NCBI GenBank assembly: GCA_023014335.1
Contig: JAECYW010000027.1
Span: 558,001 to 622,000 of the forward strand
Reading direction: 5' to 3'
From: Galerina marginata
Lineage: Eukaryota > Basidiomycota > Agaricomycetes > Agaricales > Galerinaceae
Length of the DNA stretch: 64,000 bases
The number at the start of each line of letters is the position of its first letter. Within the stretch, counting starts at the first letter, position 1. Positions 1 through 11,340 of this stretch are shown piece after piece. The notes under the pieces were generated by a model, which saw only the letters and a list, made by a program, of their open reading frames with translations, made no database searches and was not told where the DNA came from. Made by a program: the position numbers and the translations under genes.

Positions 1-231
1 TTCCAGAACGAGGACGGACACCGACGGGTCTTCTGAGAGCCTCGAGGCAAGCACGAGCCCTGCTAGCCCGCCGCCGACAATAATGTAGTCGTATGAACTT
101 TGGATGTCAGTCTCTGTGGTGATAACCCCACGAGAATTTAGTCGGTAAAAGTCTGGAGAGCCTTGCGCGTTTGATTGTCCAGGGGAAATGAGGATGGCGA
201 GGGTGATGAGGAGAATTTCTACGTTCCACAT
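1..231 (-). CDS. GMC oxidoreductase, N-terminus only (cut by window edge)
   Basis: Partial flavoenzyme of the glucose-methanol-choline (aryl-alcohol oxidase-like) family. The reading frame starts at the ATG at 231 with a hydrophobic signal peptide of about 20 residues ([19 protein letters not shown]). It then runs into the FAD-binding motif [20 protein letters not shown] at about residues 45-65, the dinucleotide-binding GxGxxG fold of the family, and stays open to base 1. Only the first 77 codons are in the window. The same motif with similar spacing occurs in the complete GMC gene at 15387-17989, so the two are probably paralogues. GMC enzymes of this type oxidise alcohols or sugars outside the cell and make H2O2. 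The substrate cannot be told from this fragment. Confidence 0.85.
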   Translation of the reverse strand, partial: MWNVEILLITLAILISPGQSNAQGSPDFYRLNSRGVITTETDIQSSYDYIIVGGGLAGLVLASRLSEDPSVSVLVLE

Positions 232-399
232 TATGTGTAGACTTGGGTAGCGGTGGGACGATGTAGGTATTAGACTTGAATTGTTTGAAGAGCAGGTAAC
301 GACAGATGGAATCAGAGACAAAATCAAGTAACCTAAAACGAGTGCTGTGACAAAAGAGAACCAAGAAAGTCAATAACGATGCGGTCCTTATAGAACTTG

Positions 400-1080
400 T
401 TGACCTTGGCTTACCGTTGCTTCAATTTCTGATGTGCTTGGCCGTTAAGTCATTAACGACGCCGTCCGTTGTCCGACACTGCTACGGAAAATGACAGAAC
501 CGAGAGAAAGGCTTTTCCATGTACATGAGCCGCCCAGAGCATTCTGTCGGTGGAGTTTGGCTCTAATTCATTTCTTAGATCCTTGGCGAGTTCGAAAATG
601 CCAGTCAGACTGCGCAGGGTCCATCTTGGCAGAGCATCGAGAACCTGAATATGTTGGAAGGCTGAGAGAGCTTCTGTCCTATACTGTAGTACCCTAACGC
701 GTAGAAATTTCAGTCAGAGCCCATTGACGATGGGAAGAGGAGACTCGGGAAAACTGGGGCACAGAAAAAACAAGATGATCACATGACTGCCCGGCATTTC
801 GATTTCCGATTCCCGGATGCCACTTCCACGGTCAACTCGTCTCTGTCTCTCCAACAATTCGTCGTCGTTTCTGCTGATAGCGCCTACGATAGATGAGCTG
901 AGTTTCTTCATCTACCGCTTCCTCTCTCCTTGAAGGCCACCAGTATTTTTCAAAAGGAACTCAAGCAACTTGTGGGCCGTGAAGATCTGTATCTTCATCA
1001 TGCTGGAGGGGGACAATCTGCAATTTGAAGGAACCAAATCCTCTCGAAACCGACATACGGAAAGACACTCTGGGCACGAA
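400..1080 (+). repeat. Segmental duplication leader, copy 1 (pairs with 5040-5760)
   Basis: A stretch of about 0.7 kb aligns colinearly by eye with 5040-5760. Shared landmarks include GAGAAAG followed by TTCCATGTAC, GCCGCCCAGAGCATTC, GGGTCCATCTTGGCAGAG, TTCAGTCAGAGCCCAT, CACATGA, ATTCGTCGT, CTACGATAGA and AATTTGAA. Divergence is moderate with many indels. No open frame is preserved between the two copies, so the short ORFs here are unlikely to be genes. It lies directly before the tandem array of the same block. Confidence 0.7.
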
Positions 1081-1149
1081 TTATCTATTTATCACTCGTT
1101 TTGGACGCTTTGGACACATAAAACCTTGATGCATCGGTTTGATCGATCC

Positions 1150-3330
1150 GAGATCATTCTCCAATCCTCGCTAGTCCTTCCTGCACTCTCTCCTAATGAT
1201 CAGTTGTCCACAATCTCAGCACAGACATGATAGGAGATTGCCCGCGCAGATAGGATCGATGAGGATTTGACACTTGATCCTGGTGACGTTCGCCGAATCT
1301 CGCGGTATTCTTGTCGTTCTTTACATTAGGCTCGTGGTTGTTTCTCTCAGCGCCGATGACTAGGCAACGACAATTTACCCTGCATGGTTTCACAAAGATT
1401 GGACAGCTATTCCTTGAAGCTACTATGGCAGACATTCGGACTTCACTCTGCTGTTGAAGATATCCAACGGGATCAAAGCTTTGGCCTGAAAGGGATTCAT
1501 ACTTCCCGGCTGGTCGTGGACTGCTGATGACGGCGTCGAAGTCCTCCAGGGGCTTGATGTGCAAGTACAGGGATCTGTAGAAATCATCGACCATACTGTT
1601 TCTCATGGGTGTGGTTTCGATCCCTACCGCTACTAGTATACCTCAACCGGAATTCCTCTCAGACTTCTGACCATCTGGACGCATCAACACTGTCTCGTTT
1701 CGGTATCGTTCTCCAAACCTTGGGCATTTTTATCTCATTCTCTTCCAGCGGTTCATCGTCGTTTTTCTCAACGCCGGAAACCTGGGAGACGGGGATTTTC
1801 TGAGACAATTGACCAAGGATTGGATAACTACTCGTCAAAACTTCACATCCTGTAGGATGTTTGGCCTTGCTCTGTGCACTGCAGTTGCAGCTCGACCGGT
1901 AGAGTTCTGGGACAAAGGTTCTTAGTTCCCGGCTGGCCATGGAGATCATGTCGTCGAAGTGCGTCAATTGCTTGCTGTGCATGTACTGGCTCTCTTAGAA
2001 ATTGCCGACTGTACTTTTTCTCAAACATTTTCGATCGGGTTCTAAGACCGAAATTACTGTCCAACTAAACTCAATCCTCGACGCCTGGAGGCCGATTAAT
2101 CCTGGATAGTTCTCCAATCCTCGCACGTTGTTCCTCTCCTTCTCCTAATGATCAGTCGTCTACCCAGCACCAACGTCATAGGAGATAGGGAAGTTGTTCC
2201 ACGTCTGAGGATTGGACAACTATTCATTCAAACCTACCACAGGGACTGAGACACGGATAACCGGAGTGCCCTTGAAGATATCCTACAGGTGCAATGCAGA
2301 ACTTTTGGAATTAAAGGTCCTCTTATTTCCCGACTAGCCGTGGACTGACGACTCTGAAGTAAGGGCTTGCTACACGAACTGGGACCTATGGAATCAGCGA
2401 CTGTATTCTTTCTCGACAACGTTCCATCCGTTACTCTGTGCCCTTAAATAAACAGGAATTACTCTGACAAAAAGTAAATACTCGACGCTTGCCAGACTTG
2501 ATACACCGGATTGATCGATCCTGGATCCTTCTCCAATCTTTATCGCTCATTGCTCCCAATTTCACCAATGATCAGTCGTCTATTCTCCCAACACCGACAT
2601 CATAGGCGATATCGCGAGTATACTGACGGATGAGGATTGGAAAAGCATTTCTTGATCCCGATCTCTCAAGCTGTATCACGGATAAACGGAGCTCCATGAA
2701 CGATCTCCAATGGGATCGAGAACTTGTGGAACGAAAAGGTCTTATTCTCTGGCTGGCCGTGAACTGACGACTTTGAAGTGCTCTAAGAGCTCGCTATATC
2801 CTGGAACCTATATAAATCGGCGATTGATTCTTTCTCGAGGATATCCGAATCGTTTACTCTTAACCGTGAATTATTCTCTGACTAAAAGCCGATCTTCGAC
2901 ACTTGGATGCATCTTCTGAATCGCCTCTCTGCACTGGGAAGATGAATCCTGGATCGATCTCCAATCCTTACCGCTCATCCTCTCATCCTCTCCAATGTTC
3001 AGTCATCTGCTTCCTGCACTGACGTCATAGGAGATCTCCAGTTAGGTTGGAATGGGGTGGGGATTGGAAAATCATTCTTTAATCCCGGCCTCTCGAATTG
3101 AACGACGGATAAACAGAGTGAATTTCAAGATGTTACCTAGGCTGAGAATCTTTGTACCCAGAAGGTGCCATACTCAGACTAGCCGTAGACTGACGGCTTT
3201 GAAATGCGTCAGGGGGTTGCCTTGTACATGTCCTGACACACGAAGTGCATGTGCGTTAAAGACATTCTACGGGATACGCCGTCGAACGTCATGTTCTCAA
3301 AATGGTTGTATATTCCTAAATTTGAGCAGG
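1150..3330 (+). repeat. Diverged tandem array, unit about 390-430 bp, five units
   Basis: The same ordered set of blocks recurs: GATCGATCC-like, TTCTCCAATCCT, AATGATCAGTCGTC, CATAGGAGAT, GAGGATTGG, CACGGATAA, a TTTCCCGGCTAGCCGTGG-like block, then GTACTGGGACC followed by a GAATCAGCGA-like block. The last landmark falls near 1570, 1985, 2375, 2797 and 3228, giving spacings of about 415, 390, 422 and 431 bp. Copies are strongly diverged and no frame is conserved, so I see no coding capacity. A second array of the same unit lies at 5820-6960. Confidence 0.75.
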
Positions 3331-3420
3331 AGTTGAGTTGAGAACTTCAAAAGAACACCGTCAGTAGCTGTTCCAGTGTGAGGCTGTTCCATTATGCCGA
3401 ATTTAAATTCCTTTAGGCTT
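3265..3420 (+). pseudogene. Fossil 3' end of an S28 serine peptidase gene
   Basis: This stretch aligns with the penultimate exons of the S28 peptidase at 10585-10795. Shared landmarks are CCGTCGAACGTCATGTT (CCGCCGAACGTCATGTT in the gene), GAGTTGAGAACTTC, ACACCGTCAGTAGCTGTTCC and TTCCATTA. The rest of the gene is missing and the frame is destroyed. It faces the 3' end of the membrane protein gene at 3635-4985, as the intact tail at 11042 faces the gene at 11341, so the two loci are copies of one ancestral arrangement. Confidence 0.7.
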
Positions 3421-3634
3421 CAAGTTGATGAGGAAATGTATACATGGAGGTGACTTTGAGAATATAACGAGTTTCCAGACGAGGAAAAGCGTCTAAGAAA
3501 CGCCATAGAGTATATAATATTACTAAAACTTGGGGTATAAAAGCGATTGTGAACTGGCACAAATAATTGATTGACAAAACGACAGGAAAAGAATGTTACA
3601 ACAATGAAATAAAAGTTAAGAAGTTAGTTAGTCT

Positions 3635-4985
3635 CTACCCAGGGATATACAATGGCGGCAGCTCCAGCACTGTTTCCTCCTCTCTCGCAGGTAATCTGAC
3701 CCCGCTATCATCGTGACGGAGCACACGCACAGGCAGAGGCGCAGAACTCGAACTCGGACCACTCTGAGAGGAGATCAGGACTTCTGACGGTTCAGATCTT
3801 TTAGAGACAACAGTACGGTCTGGCCCGTTCATTCCCGAAGCGCCCCTGCCCAGACTCAAATCGGGAGAGCGCGCTCCAGGGAGTGGTGCTGGCGGAATGC
3901 AACGCTTGGGCGTAACTGCGCTCGGTACTCCTTTTCCGGTTGTTTGAGCAGGGTAGGAAGAAGTGTACGGGTCACTGGAAGAATCTGGGAGTTGGTATGT
4001 GGCATACGCAGATGGGAGGGCGTTGAAAGGTTCAATCGTGGGCTGACGAGCATTGGGATTGGGTGTGCTCTGACTCCCGGTTGCTATTCCCTTTTTTGTT
4101 CTCCGCCGGAAGAACAGAACGAGGAGTATGAGAGCTACTATCACTAAAATGCCTCCGACGACCCCACCGACAATCGCTCCAATTGGGGTCTTTGACTTGG
4201 TTGTCAAATCTGAACCCGAGCCTTGATTCGATGAGGCTGTACTACTTGGTAAACCCAGGGAAACCGAGGGAGAGGAGACGGCCCCGCTGGGAGATACTGC
4301 TCCTCCACCGAGACTCGGGCTGGCAACTGATGACGAGTGTGGACCCGAGCTTTGGTTCGATGATGTTGTACTACTTTGCAAACCCAGGGAGCTGGAGGCC
4401 GGGGGAGACGAGATAGCCCTGCTGGAAGATGCTGCTCCTCCGCCAGAACTTGGGGTGGCAACTGCAGTGGAGGAGTCAACGAGAGCGCCAACGCCCCAGG
4501 GAACGGCGGCGTTCGAGCCCGGCTGGATTGCATTCGGCGGAGGAACGGACTGTCCACTGGGAGATGCGATCGTGAAGCGCGTTGACCACGTCGTGTCCGT
4601 CGACAGAGGCGAAGAGTATTGCAAAAAGTAGATTGCAGAGTAAGGGTTGACCTGTGGGCAGGGGAATGTGAACGATCCGTCCTTTGATCCATCTTGATTA
4701 GTCGTAATGGCTATCAGAACAGTCTCGATCAGAAATATGTTCTTGTGATGAAGGAGTAGACTGACTCATGAGGCGCACCATGTCAAGATTGCTCCCAGTC
4801 ATGAGGTCAATCGCCATGTTCTTCCACGCCGTGGTTGAACTGGTGTCACCGACCCAGGTTGTGCGGCAGGTTGCGCCAGCGCTGAATATATCTCCTGGGC
4901 CAGGCTCGATTGGGGTCACCTCTGCCCGTGCAACCAAAAGAGCTACGAGAACCAGTAAAAAGGTGAAAGCGTGCGCAGCGAACAT
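3635..4985 (-). CDS. KRE9/KNH1-like ectodomain protein with single TM and proline/serine-rich tail
   Basis: Predicted type I membrane protein of 431 aa from two exons (4985-4766 and 4710-3635). The intron of 55 nt has a GTCAGT donor and GATAG acceptor, and the join restores the KRE9-type sequence LMTITTNQDG. Residues 1-21 are a signal peptide (MFAAHAFTFLLVLVALLVA). Residues about 22-120 match the Ser/Thr-rich cell-wall KRE9/KNH1 N-terminal domain (EVTPIEPGPGDIFSAG, TTAWKNMAIDLMTGSN, FTFPCPQVNPYSAIYF). A Ser/Pro/Gly stalk with imperfect repeats follows, then one membrane helix (PIGAIVGGVVGGILVIVALI) with an RRRTKK stop-transfer, and a cytoplasmic tail ending in LELPPLYIPG. The tail is almost the same as in the protein at 11341-12953, whose ectodomain is unrelated. 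Family role: cell-wall glucan assembly or surface binding. The exact function is unknown. Confidence 0.8.
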
Positions 4986-5039
4986 TTTTGGTGAGTGGGC
5001 GAAAAAAGTTAGAAAACATTGTGGGACCGGGCGCATCAA

Positions 5040-5760
5040 ATGCTTTCGGGTGTGCGTGGTCGTTAGATCATCAACGACCCTGTCCGCTGTCCGCTGCCAT
5101 GGACAATGAGAGAAAGACTGTTCCATGTACGTTTGCCGCCCAGAGCATTCCGTGGGTGGAGTTTGGCTCGAATTCATTTCTTGGATCCTTGGCGAGGTCG
5201 AAAATGGCAGCAGGGTCCATCTTGGCAGAGAATCTGTACTTCGAGTCCAAGGAGAACTTGAAGTACGTTGGAAAGCTAATAAAAATTCTGCCTCAGATTG
5301 TAGTACTTGAACGTTTGAACTCGTAAGGAATACGAGAAACTTCAGTCAGAGCCCATCGACGATGGGATGGGAGTGGAGGAGGGGGAAAAAAGCTTTAAGC
5401 CAACTTTAAGCTGAGCTTGGAGCAAATGTGGCGATCACATGATCGCATACCATTTGCTCGGCATTTCCATTTCCGAATGCCGGATCCCCGAACGTCAATT
5501 CATAACCGACTTCCTGCCTTATCTCTACCAACTGGCAGCGATTCGTCGTTGTTTCTGCTGAAAGCACCTACGATAGACGATCCAAACTCCTTTTACCTAC
5601 CTCTTCCCTCCTTTTATAAACCCTGCCAGTATTCTTCAATCGGAACTCAGGCAAACTGTAGATCGCGAAGATATCCTCCTCACGCTGGAGCAGGACAATG
5701 TGCAATTTGAATGAATTACGCCTTCTCGAAACCAAAATACGGAAAAGCCCTCCAGCCAGG
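5040..5760 (+). repeat. Segmental duplication leader, copy 2 (pairs with 400-1080)
   Basis: Second copy of the 0.7 kb leader described at 400-1080, in the same orientation and again followed by the ~0.42 kb tandem array. No gene is supported inside it. Confidence 0.7.
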
Positions 5761-5819
5761 AACGATTAATAATCGTCAACGCCCTGGCCAAAGAAAAGCC
5801 ACGATTCACGGGTTCCACC

Positions 5820-6960
5820 GGTCCTGGATCATTCTCCAATCCTCGCAGCCGTTTCCTCCATCCTCTCCCAATGATCCGCTCTCTGCTCTCCAAGCACAGA
5901 TATCATAGGAGATGCGGTAGGTCTTTCTATTGCGAGGATTGGTCAATCATTCCTCACCCTGAAACCGATTAATCTCTGACCAAAAGTCACTCATCAACAC
6001 TTGGACGCATCATCACTTGTATGCACTGGGTCCATCGATCCTGAATCGTTCTCCAATTCTCGCAGCTTGTTTCTCTCATTCTCCTAATGATCACTCCCCT
6101 TATCTTTCTCCCAGGACCGACATCATAGGTGATGTGAAATTTGACGAGCGAGGATTGGGAAATCATTCCTTGATCCCGGCCTCTCGACGTTTGCCACGGA
6201 TAACCGGAGCGCCTTTTACTCGAGAATCTTGGAAATAAAAGCCCTAATTCTTTGTCTAGTCGTCGACTGACGATTATAAGTGCTCCAAAGGCTTGCTACA
6301 TGAACTGAGACCAACAGAAATCAGCGATTGGACTCCTTCTCGAGGATCTTCAATCGGTTACTCAGTGCTCTTAAACCAGAATTACTCTCTGACTAAAGTC
6401 AACCCTCAATGCTCTGAACGTGCCAAAACCTTAAATAATGCACCAGTCAATCGATCGATCATGGATCACTCTCCAATCCTCATGCTCATTTCTCTCATTT
6501 TCTCCAATAATCAGTCAGTGCTTTCCCGCACCGAAGTCATAGGAGATGACAGTGGAAATAGCACTGGGGATTGGACACTTGTTCCTTGAATCTTAACTCT
6601 CGACCTTGGATACAGTTCACCGGAGTGCTATTGAAGACTCAACGAGGCCTTGGGATCGAAAATATTTTGGAACGAATAGGTCCTGTTTCCCGGCGGCTAG
6701 CAGTGGAATGACAATTTTGGCGTGCACCAGGGCTTACTACATGTACTGGGGCCTATGGAATCATCGACTCTCGCTATGATGATTGATTCTTTTCTTCGAT
6801 CTCACCTTGAGATGCTCCTACTCTATTTCCGTCCACTCAGAAGCCTAAACCCACACGCTGTCACCCAGAGAATTTTTATACTTTTTCTCTCAGGCACTTT
6901 CAACGCAAAGGCAGGAATAGGTTTCATGAAAACACGTCCCGGACCGTAAAACAGGCTGAC
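5820..6960 (+). repeat. Diverged tandem array of the ~0.42 kb unit, second locus
   Basis: Two complete units and one partial unit of the repeat found at 1150-3330. The unit landmark CATGAACTGAGACC / CATGTACTGGGGCC occurs near 6299 and 6740 (spacing about 441 bp), and the CATAGGAGAT block near 5906, 6125 (as CATAGGTGAT) and 6538. No open frame is preserved. The array ends shortly before the promoter of the S28 peptidase. Confidence 0.7.
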
Positions 6961-8402
6961 ACGTCTTCTTGCATGGTCGCTGCAGTTTGTCTTCTGCTCC
7001 ACACGGCCCTGGTCATATGGCTTCGTTCGTCGAAGAGGCGAGCTTCCTAGATAACGAACAAGCTAACATATAACAGACTTTCCTGCCTCCCTCTTCTTCT
7101 CACCTCTTCTTGTCGGCCATGCAGGTCCTTTTCTTCCTCCTGTTCCCTGTCTGTGTTATCGCGTATGGACAGTCACCCTTGGCATTCCTGAAGCCTCCTC
7201 TCTTCGGAACGCGCGAAAATCTAGTCCCACCTACGCTCATATCTCCAACCTCTTTACCTGCAGACAATCCAGCAAATTTCCTTGCCGTACGTCTATCTGA
7301 ATCATATACTTTTTTCTAACTGTTATTCCGATTTACTTTCCTTAGGTTCCAATCGATCACTTTACGCGAAGAACCACTGCGACATTTCCTAACAGGTACT
7401 GGGTGAACGGGACGTATTGGAAATCAGGAGGCCCAGTTTTTCGTATGTTTCTTCCTGCACTTGATCGCATGAGCGTCTCTGACGTCGAGGAAGTATTTGA
7501 TTCAGGAGAACAGGACGCGGAGCCTCTACTTCCTTATTACCTCCAAGTCAGATGCGCTCGATTCGTCGCCTTGTCGAAATTCTGACTAGCTAAGGTGATT
7601 AGGAATACCATGGATTATCAGCCGTCATGCGCCTAGCCAAACGATACAACGGCCTTGCAATTCTCTGGGAACACCGGTTCTACGGACAATCTCTCCCATT
7701 TCCCGTCAATGTTAATAGCCATTCTTGTTCAATTCTTACCACGACACGTCGAACTGAAAATTTTTATGACAGGAAAACACAACCGCGGACCAATGGCAAT
7801 TTCTAAATACCGAACAAGCCCTCGAAGACATCGTCTTCTTCGCCAACTCCTTCTCTAAGCCCAGTTCATCTCCAACCTCCCACTCGCCAAACGCATCCAA
7901 CCCACTTCAGAAATTCGCAGTCCACCCGAGCAAGACACCATGGATCATGCTAGGCGGATCATACCCCGGAATTCGGTCAGCCCACATGCGAATCCGCAAC
8001 CCATCTACAATATTCGCGTCTTGGGCGTCTTCCGCACCGGTGCAGGCGCAAGTGGACATGTCGAGCTATTATAAAGCTGCAGAACGCAGTTTGACAAGAA
8101 ATTGTTCAGCGGATTGGGTTGCAGTAACGAAGTGAGAACCTTCATCTCCTTTGACCATGTCGTTTGCCATATTTTGACTCGACTTCCTTCAGGCACGTCG
8201 ACGACACGTTGAAGGGAACAAACGAAACCGCTATCGTCAATATGAAGTTCGATCTCCTCAAAGCTCGGCTCAGCGGCCCAGGTGGAAATACCACAGGTGC
8301 CGCAGGGTTAACCATGCAAAAAGCTAAAAGCACAAGCAACGTCAACGCCGCCACCATCTTGATGGACCCGCTGAACTTTTACCCACCTAATGCTGTCCGC
8401 CT

Positions 8403-8444
8403 TGTGCATAATTCGACTCTAATTAGAATCAATTCATTATGCAC
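8403..8444. repeat. Palindrome near left end of the insertion
   Basis: TGTGCATAAT at the left and ATTATGCACA at the right flank a core of CTAATTAG inside GACTCTAATTAGAATC, giving a near-perfect ~42 bp palindrome. A sister palindrome sits at the opposite end of the insertion. Confidence 0.8.
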
Positions 8445-8638
8445 ACTGGGCTCTCAGTTAGAGTTGGTTGGAATGCATATTTCTATTCTAACAAGAAGTC
8501 TGCTTTAAACGGAAGCCACTCGATTGATTTGATAATGCCCCCGTACCGCGTGCTCGATGCTATTATTAAAATGTGCCAGGTCCCGACTCCCAACGGCATA
8601 TCCTAATTAGTCCGAGAGTCTGATCTAATCTATGAGAC

Positions 8639-9130
8639 TGTAGCGGAGGATTCTCCCTCACATTGGACCAGTTGAGGATGAGCAAATGGTACTACTGGTT
8701 CTATCAACAAAAGATGAAGACCTGCTTTCATTGTTAAAACTTCGAGCTAAGAAGCGGCGCTGCGGGACAATTACTCAGGATACCCCGCACCCGAAATAAT
8801 TGCATAATTGGCCTGGAGGCTGGAAATGTGAAGCCTTGAGCGTGTCTCAAGGGAGCCAGCCAGTCCTTTGAGCCTCACAGGTCTTGCCATCGGTTCATTG
8901 CGTTGATAGATTGACAGACAAGGCAATCTCCGAGCCAATCAATGCCGGCGCTAAATTATTAGGCCGGCGCTTATTCACGAACATTGGATGTAGATTGCTT
9001 ACTCACTTGTACATGCAGAAACTTTCTCGTAAATAAGTTTCTGTTATGTAGTACCTTCTAGATAACATGTACATAGGTATATAAACCGTCCATTCAAGGG
9101 CGGAAGAGTCTAATTATTCTTTTACCTACA
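8639..9130 (+). repeat. Possible solo LTR (weak)
   Basis: The stretch begins TGTAG and ends CTACA (inverted terminal pentamers). It has a TATATAAA box at 9078-9085 placed about 50 bp before the end, as in an LTR promoter with a short R/U5. No partner LTR, primer-binding site or convincing target duplication was found, so this is a suggestion only. Confidence 0.25.
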
Positions 9131-10013
9131 CAGCGCCCGATGCATTGCATGGAGTATTTTAGCACGATCATTGACCAATCCGGAGAGATGTATTTTCTAC
9201 CAAGTTCAGTCTGTATATACAACGCATTACCATAATATTAGACCGATGAACAACGTGCCTCATGCTCTGAAATGTTGGGAAAATTGGATACGGTTATTTT
9301 GTATACGATTTAACCATTACTCGAGTAGAATTCAAATGTTTACTTCATTTAATGCGATGGGGAATGGTTTGAAGTTACTTAAAATTCAAGCTATGTCATG
9401 ATTAGCCATATATTACCCTGAGAAGTTGATAAGATGGAGCTCGGCGCGAAGCCACTTTTCAGTATACCCAAGGAATGATAACTCCTGACCGTAAGATTGT
9501 TTTCTTCCGTTCCTATTTGTGTACCTTCTACCATTCAGACTAAACTCCAAAACCGGTCTTATCGATACTAATATTACCCATGCAGTGAGAGAAAAGAGGC
9601 ACGCGCCGCCCTGTGGGAGGGCGTTGTACTGGGGGCACCGCATCCAACGGCGATCGCGACGGTCGCATACAAGTCACATACTGACAGGCAGAGTGCGTAC
9701 CGGGTAACCGAACCTATCGCTGGCGTCGTTTCGAACGATGACGCGGTGAGCTGATCACCGTTCCTCACGACATCTTGGGAATTTGATCGCCGTGAAGAGA
9801 ATCGTGCACTAGTAGCTATACTCAATCTCCATCAGGGTAAAATCGGGGATTTTCTAAATCGCTTAGAAGCTTCCCGAGATCTTATCTGCCCTCTCTATTA
9901 GGCATTCTTGTAGGTTTATGCATAATTTATGAGGCGACACTCATCTGCATAAGCTGCACAGCCGCTACCTCTCGCATTGTGCATCGTCATGCATAACTCT
10001 AGCTCAGACTCTA

Positions 10014-10058
10014 TTGTGCATAATCAATTTACTCTCATTAGAATCAATTTATGCACAA
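10014..10058. repeat. Palindrome near right end of the insertion
   Basis: TTGTGCATAA at the left and TTATGCACAA at the right flank CTCATTAGAATCAAT. This closely matches the palindrome at 8403-8444, including the shared TTAGAATCAATT segment. Confidence 0.8.
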
Positions 10059-11340
10059 TTATAGGGTCATTGCCTGTTTTACCAGGTAATCAGATTATTC
10101 CTCTTATAATTGGCTTTGACCCTAAACGATCGTGCAGTACTACGGCTTCCAAGCGTCTCTCCTCCCATTCTGCAACATCCTAGAAACTCAGAACCGCACA
10201 GCCGACCCTATAGAAGCTGGTCTAGTTGCACATTTCGGCATGGACGTAGGGTTCAAGTCTTTCCTCACAGCAATCAGTGAGATCGACTACGACTCCATCC
10301 CCGGGAACGCGGACGATCCAGTTCAAGACCAGTCCTGGATGTGGCAATATTGTTCTGAATACGGTAGGTCTGCATATCATGCCACCGAATAATCGACCGC
10401 CTACGCGGAACATTATTTAATACCTACTTAGGCTACTACCAAAGAGGCGACCCAGCCAACCCACTCTCAATAGAGACCTCCTTTTTATCGCTTGACCTCT
10501 TCCAGCAGCAGTGTAACCAAACGTTCCCGAGCGGTCTTCCCTCTTCCCCACAGGTCCAGAATGTGAACAAGTACGGTGGATGGGAGATGAACCCGCCGAA
10601 CGTCATGTTTTCAAACGGAGAATGTGGGTGTTGTTTATTTCCTATTGGACCAGGGCTCGAGTTGAGAACTTCTGCATGTCAGTCGATCCTTGGCGAACGA
10701 TGGGACTAGCGTCCATCGAATCAAACGCTCCAAAACGAACACCTTCAGTAGCTGTTCCGGCGTAAGCCTTTTCCATTACACCGAGCTCCATCAATCTCAC
10801 TAAAACTCTGTCAAAAATACAGTTGTAACGTACCTTCGTCCTCGCCTTCCAAGTTCTTCGGCATCACCTACGCCAATATGGTGCACGTATCCGACATGCG
10901 CGTTCTCCTTACACCAGACGCAAACCACACCGACTTCAAGACGGTTGGGTTCTACAGTCCGGTCTCTCAAGAACCGTTTTTCGCGGGTCTGGGCCTATTC
11001 CAGTTAGCTCTAGACGAGTGGCTTCCGTGCTTTGGGAAGTGATTGATATATAGGAAATTCATTCATTTGAATGCTACTTGTAGATAAAATCGCAATCCCT
11101 TATCGATATTCCTCGTAGGCTCGGACTTGACGAGGAAATACACGCGGGTATGTTGAGATAATTTGAGAATATAATCAGAAGGGAGAAAAGCATCTCATCA
11201 ACATTATATATATCATAATAATACATGGGGACCTGGGGTATAAAAGTGATGGTGAAGTAGCACAAATAGCCGATCGATAGCGTGACAAGAAAAGAGTGCT
11301 ATAAAACGAAAGCTGAGAAGGAATTTAAGTTAGATAGTCT

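Larger units (their letters stand above)
8383..10134. mobile_element. Insertion interrupting the S28 peptidase gene
   Basis: About 1752 bp with no homology to S28 separates two exactly adjoining parts of the peptidase. Each end carries a related ~43 bp palindrome (8403-8444 and 10014-10058). A 5 bp match, CCTAA at 8386-8390 and 10121-10125, could be a target-site duplication, but removing the element at those points would leave an awkward 17 nt remainder, so the exact ends are unsettled. No transposase frame is seen. The interior holds an LTR-like stretch (8639-9130). The rest shows nothing recognisable. Confidence 0.65.
7119..11042 (+). pseudogene. Family S28 serine peptidase (prolyl carboxypeptidase-like), split by a 1.75 kb insertion
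   Basis: Secreted serine peptidase of MEROPS family S28. Ten exon segments were joined by splice signals: 7119-7286, 7346-7442, 7494-7546, 7603-7710, 7773-8131, 8193-8382, [insertion], 10135-10363, 10432-10623, 10683-10761, 10823-11042. Without the insertion they add to 1695 nt (564 aa), a normal S28 length, in one continuous frame. A signal peptide (MQVLFFLLFPVCVIAYG) is present. The nucleophile motif is GGSYPG, the Asp is in NGEFDPW and the His in YANMVHVSDM. The left part stops after MDPLNFY and the right part resumes with QYYGFQASLLPFC. Read as DNA, the insertion adds stop codons. The gene is therefore broken unless the insert is spliced out. Older fossils of this gene lie at 3265-3420 and 14640-14875. 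Confidence 0.85.

Noticed and set aside
4204..4692. Long minus-strand frame overlapping the KRE9-like gene
   Set aside because: It is an out-of-frame shadow of the Ser/Pro-rich stalk region.
8383..10134. Intact LTR retrotransposon inside the S28 gene
   Set aside because: No gag, protease, reverse transcriptase or integrase motifs and no second LTR were seen.
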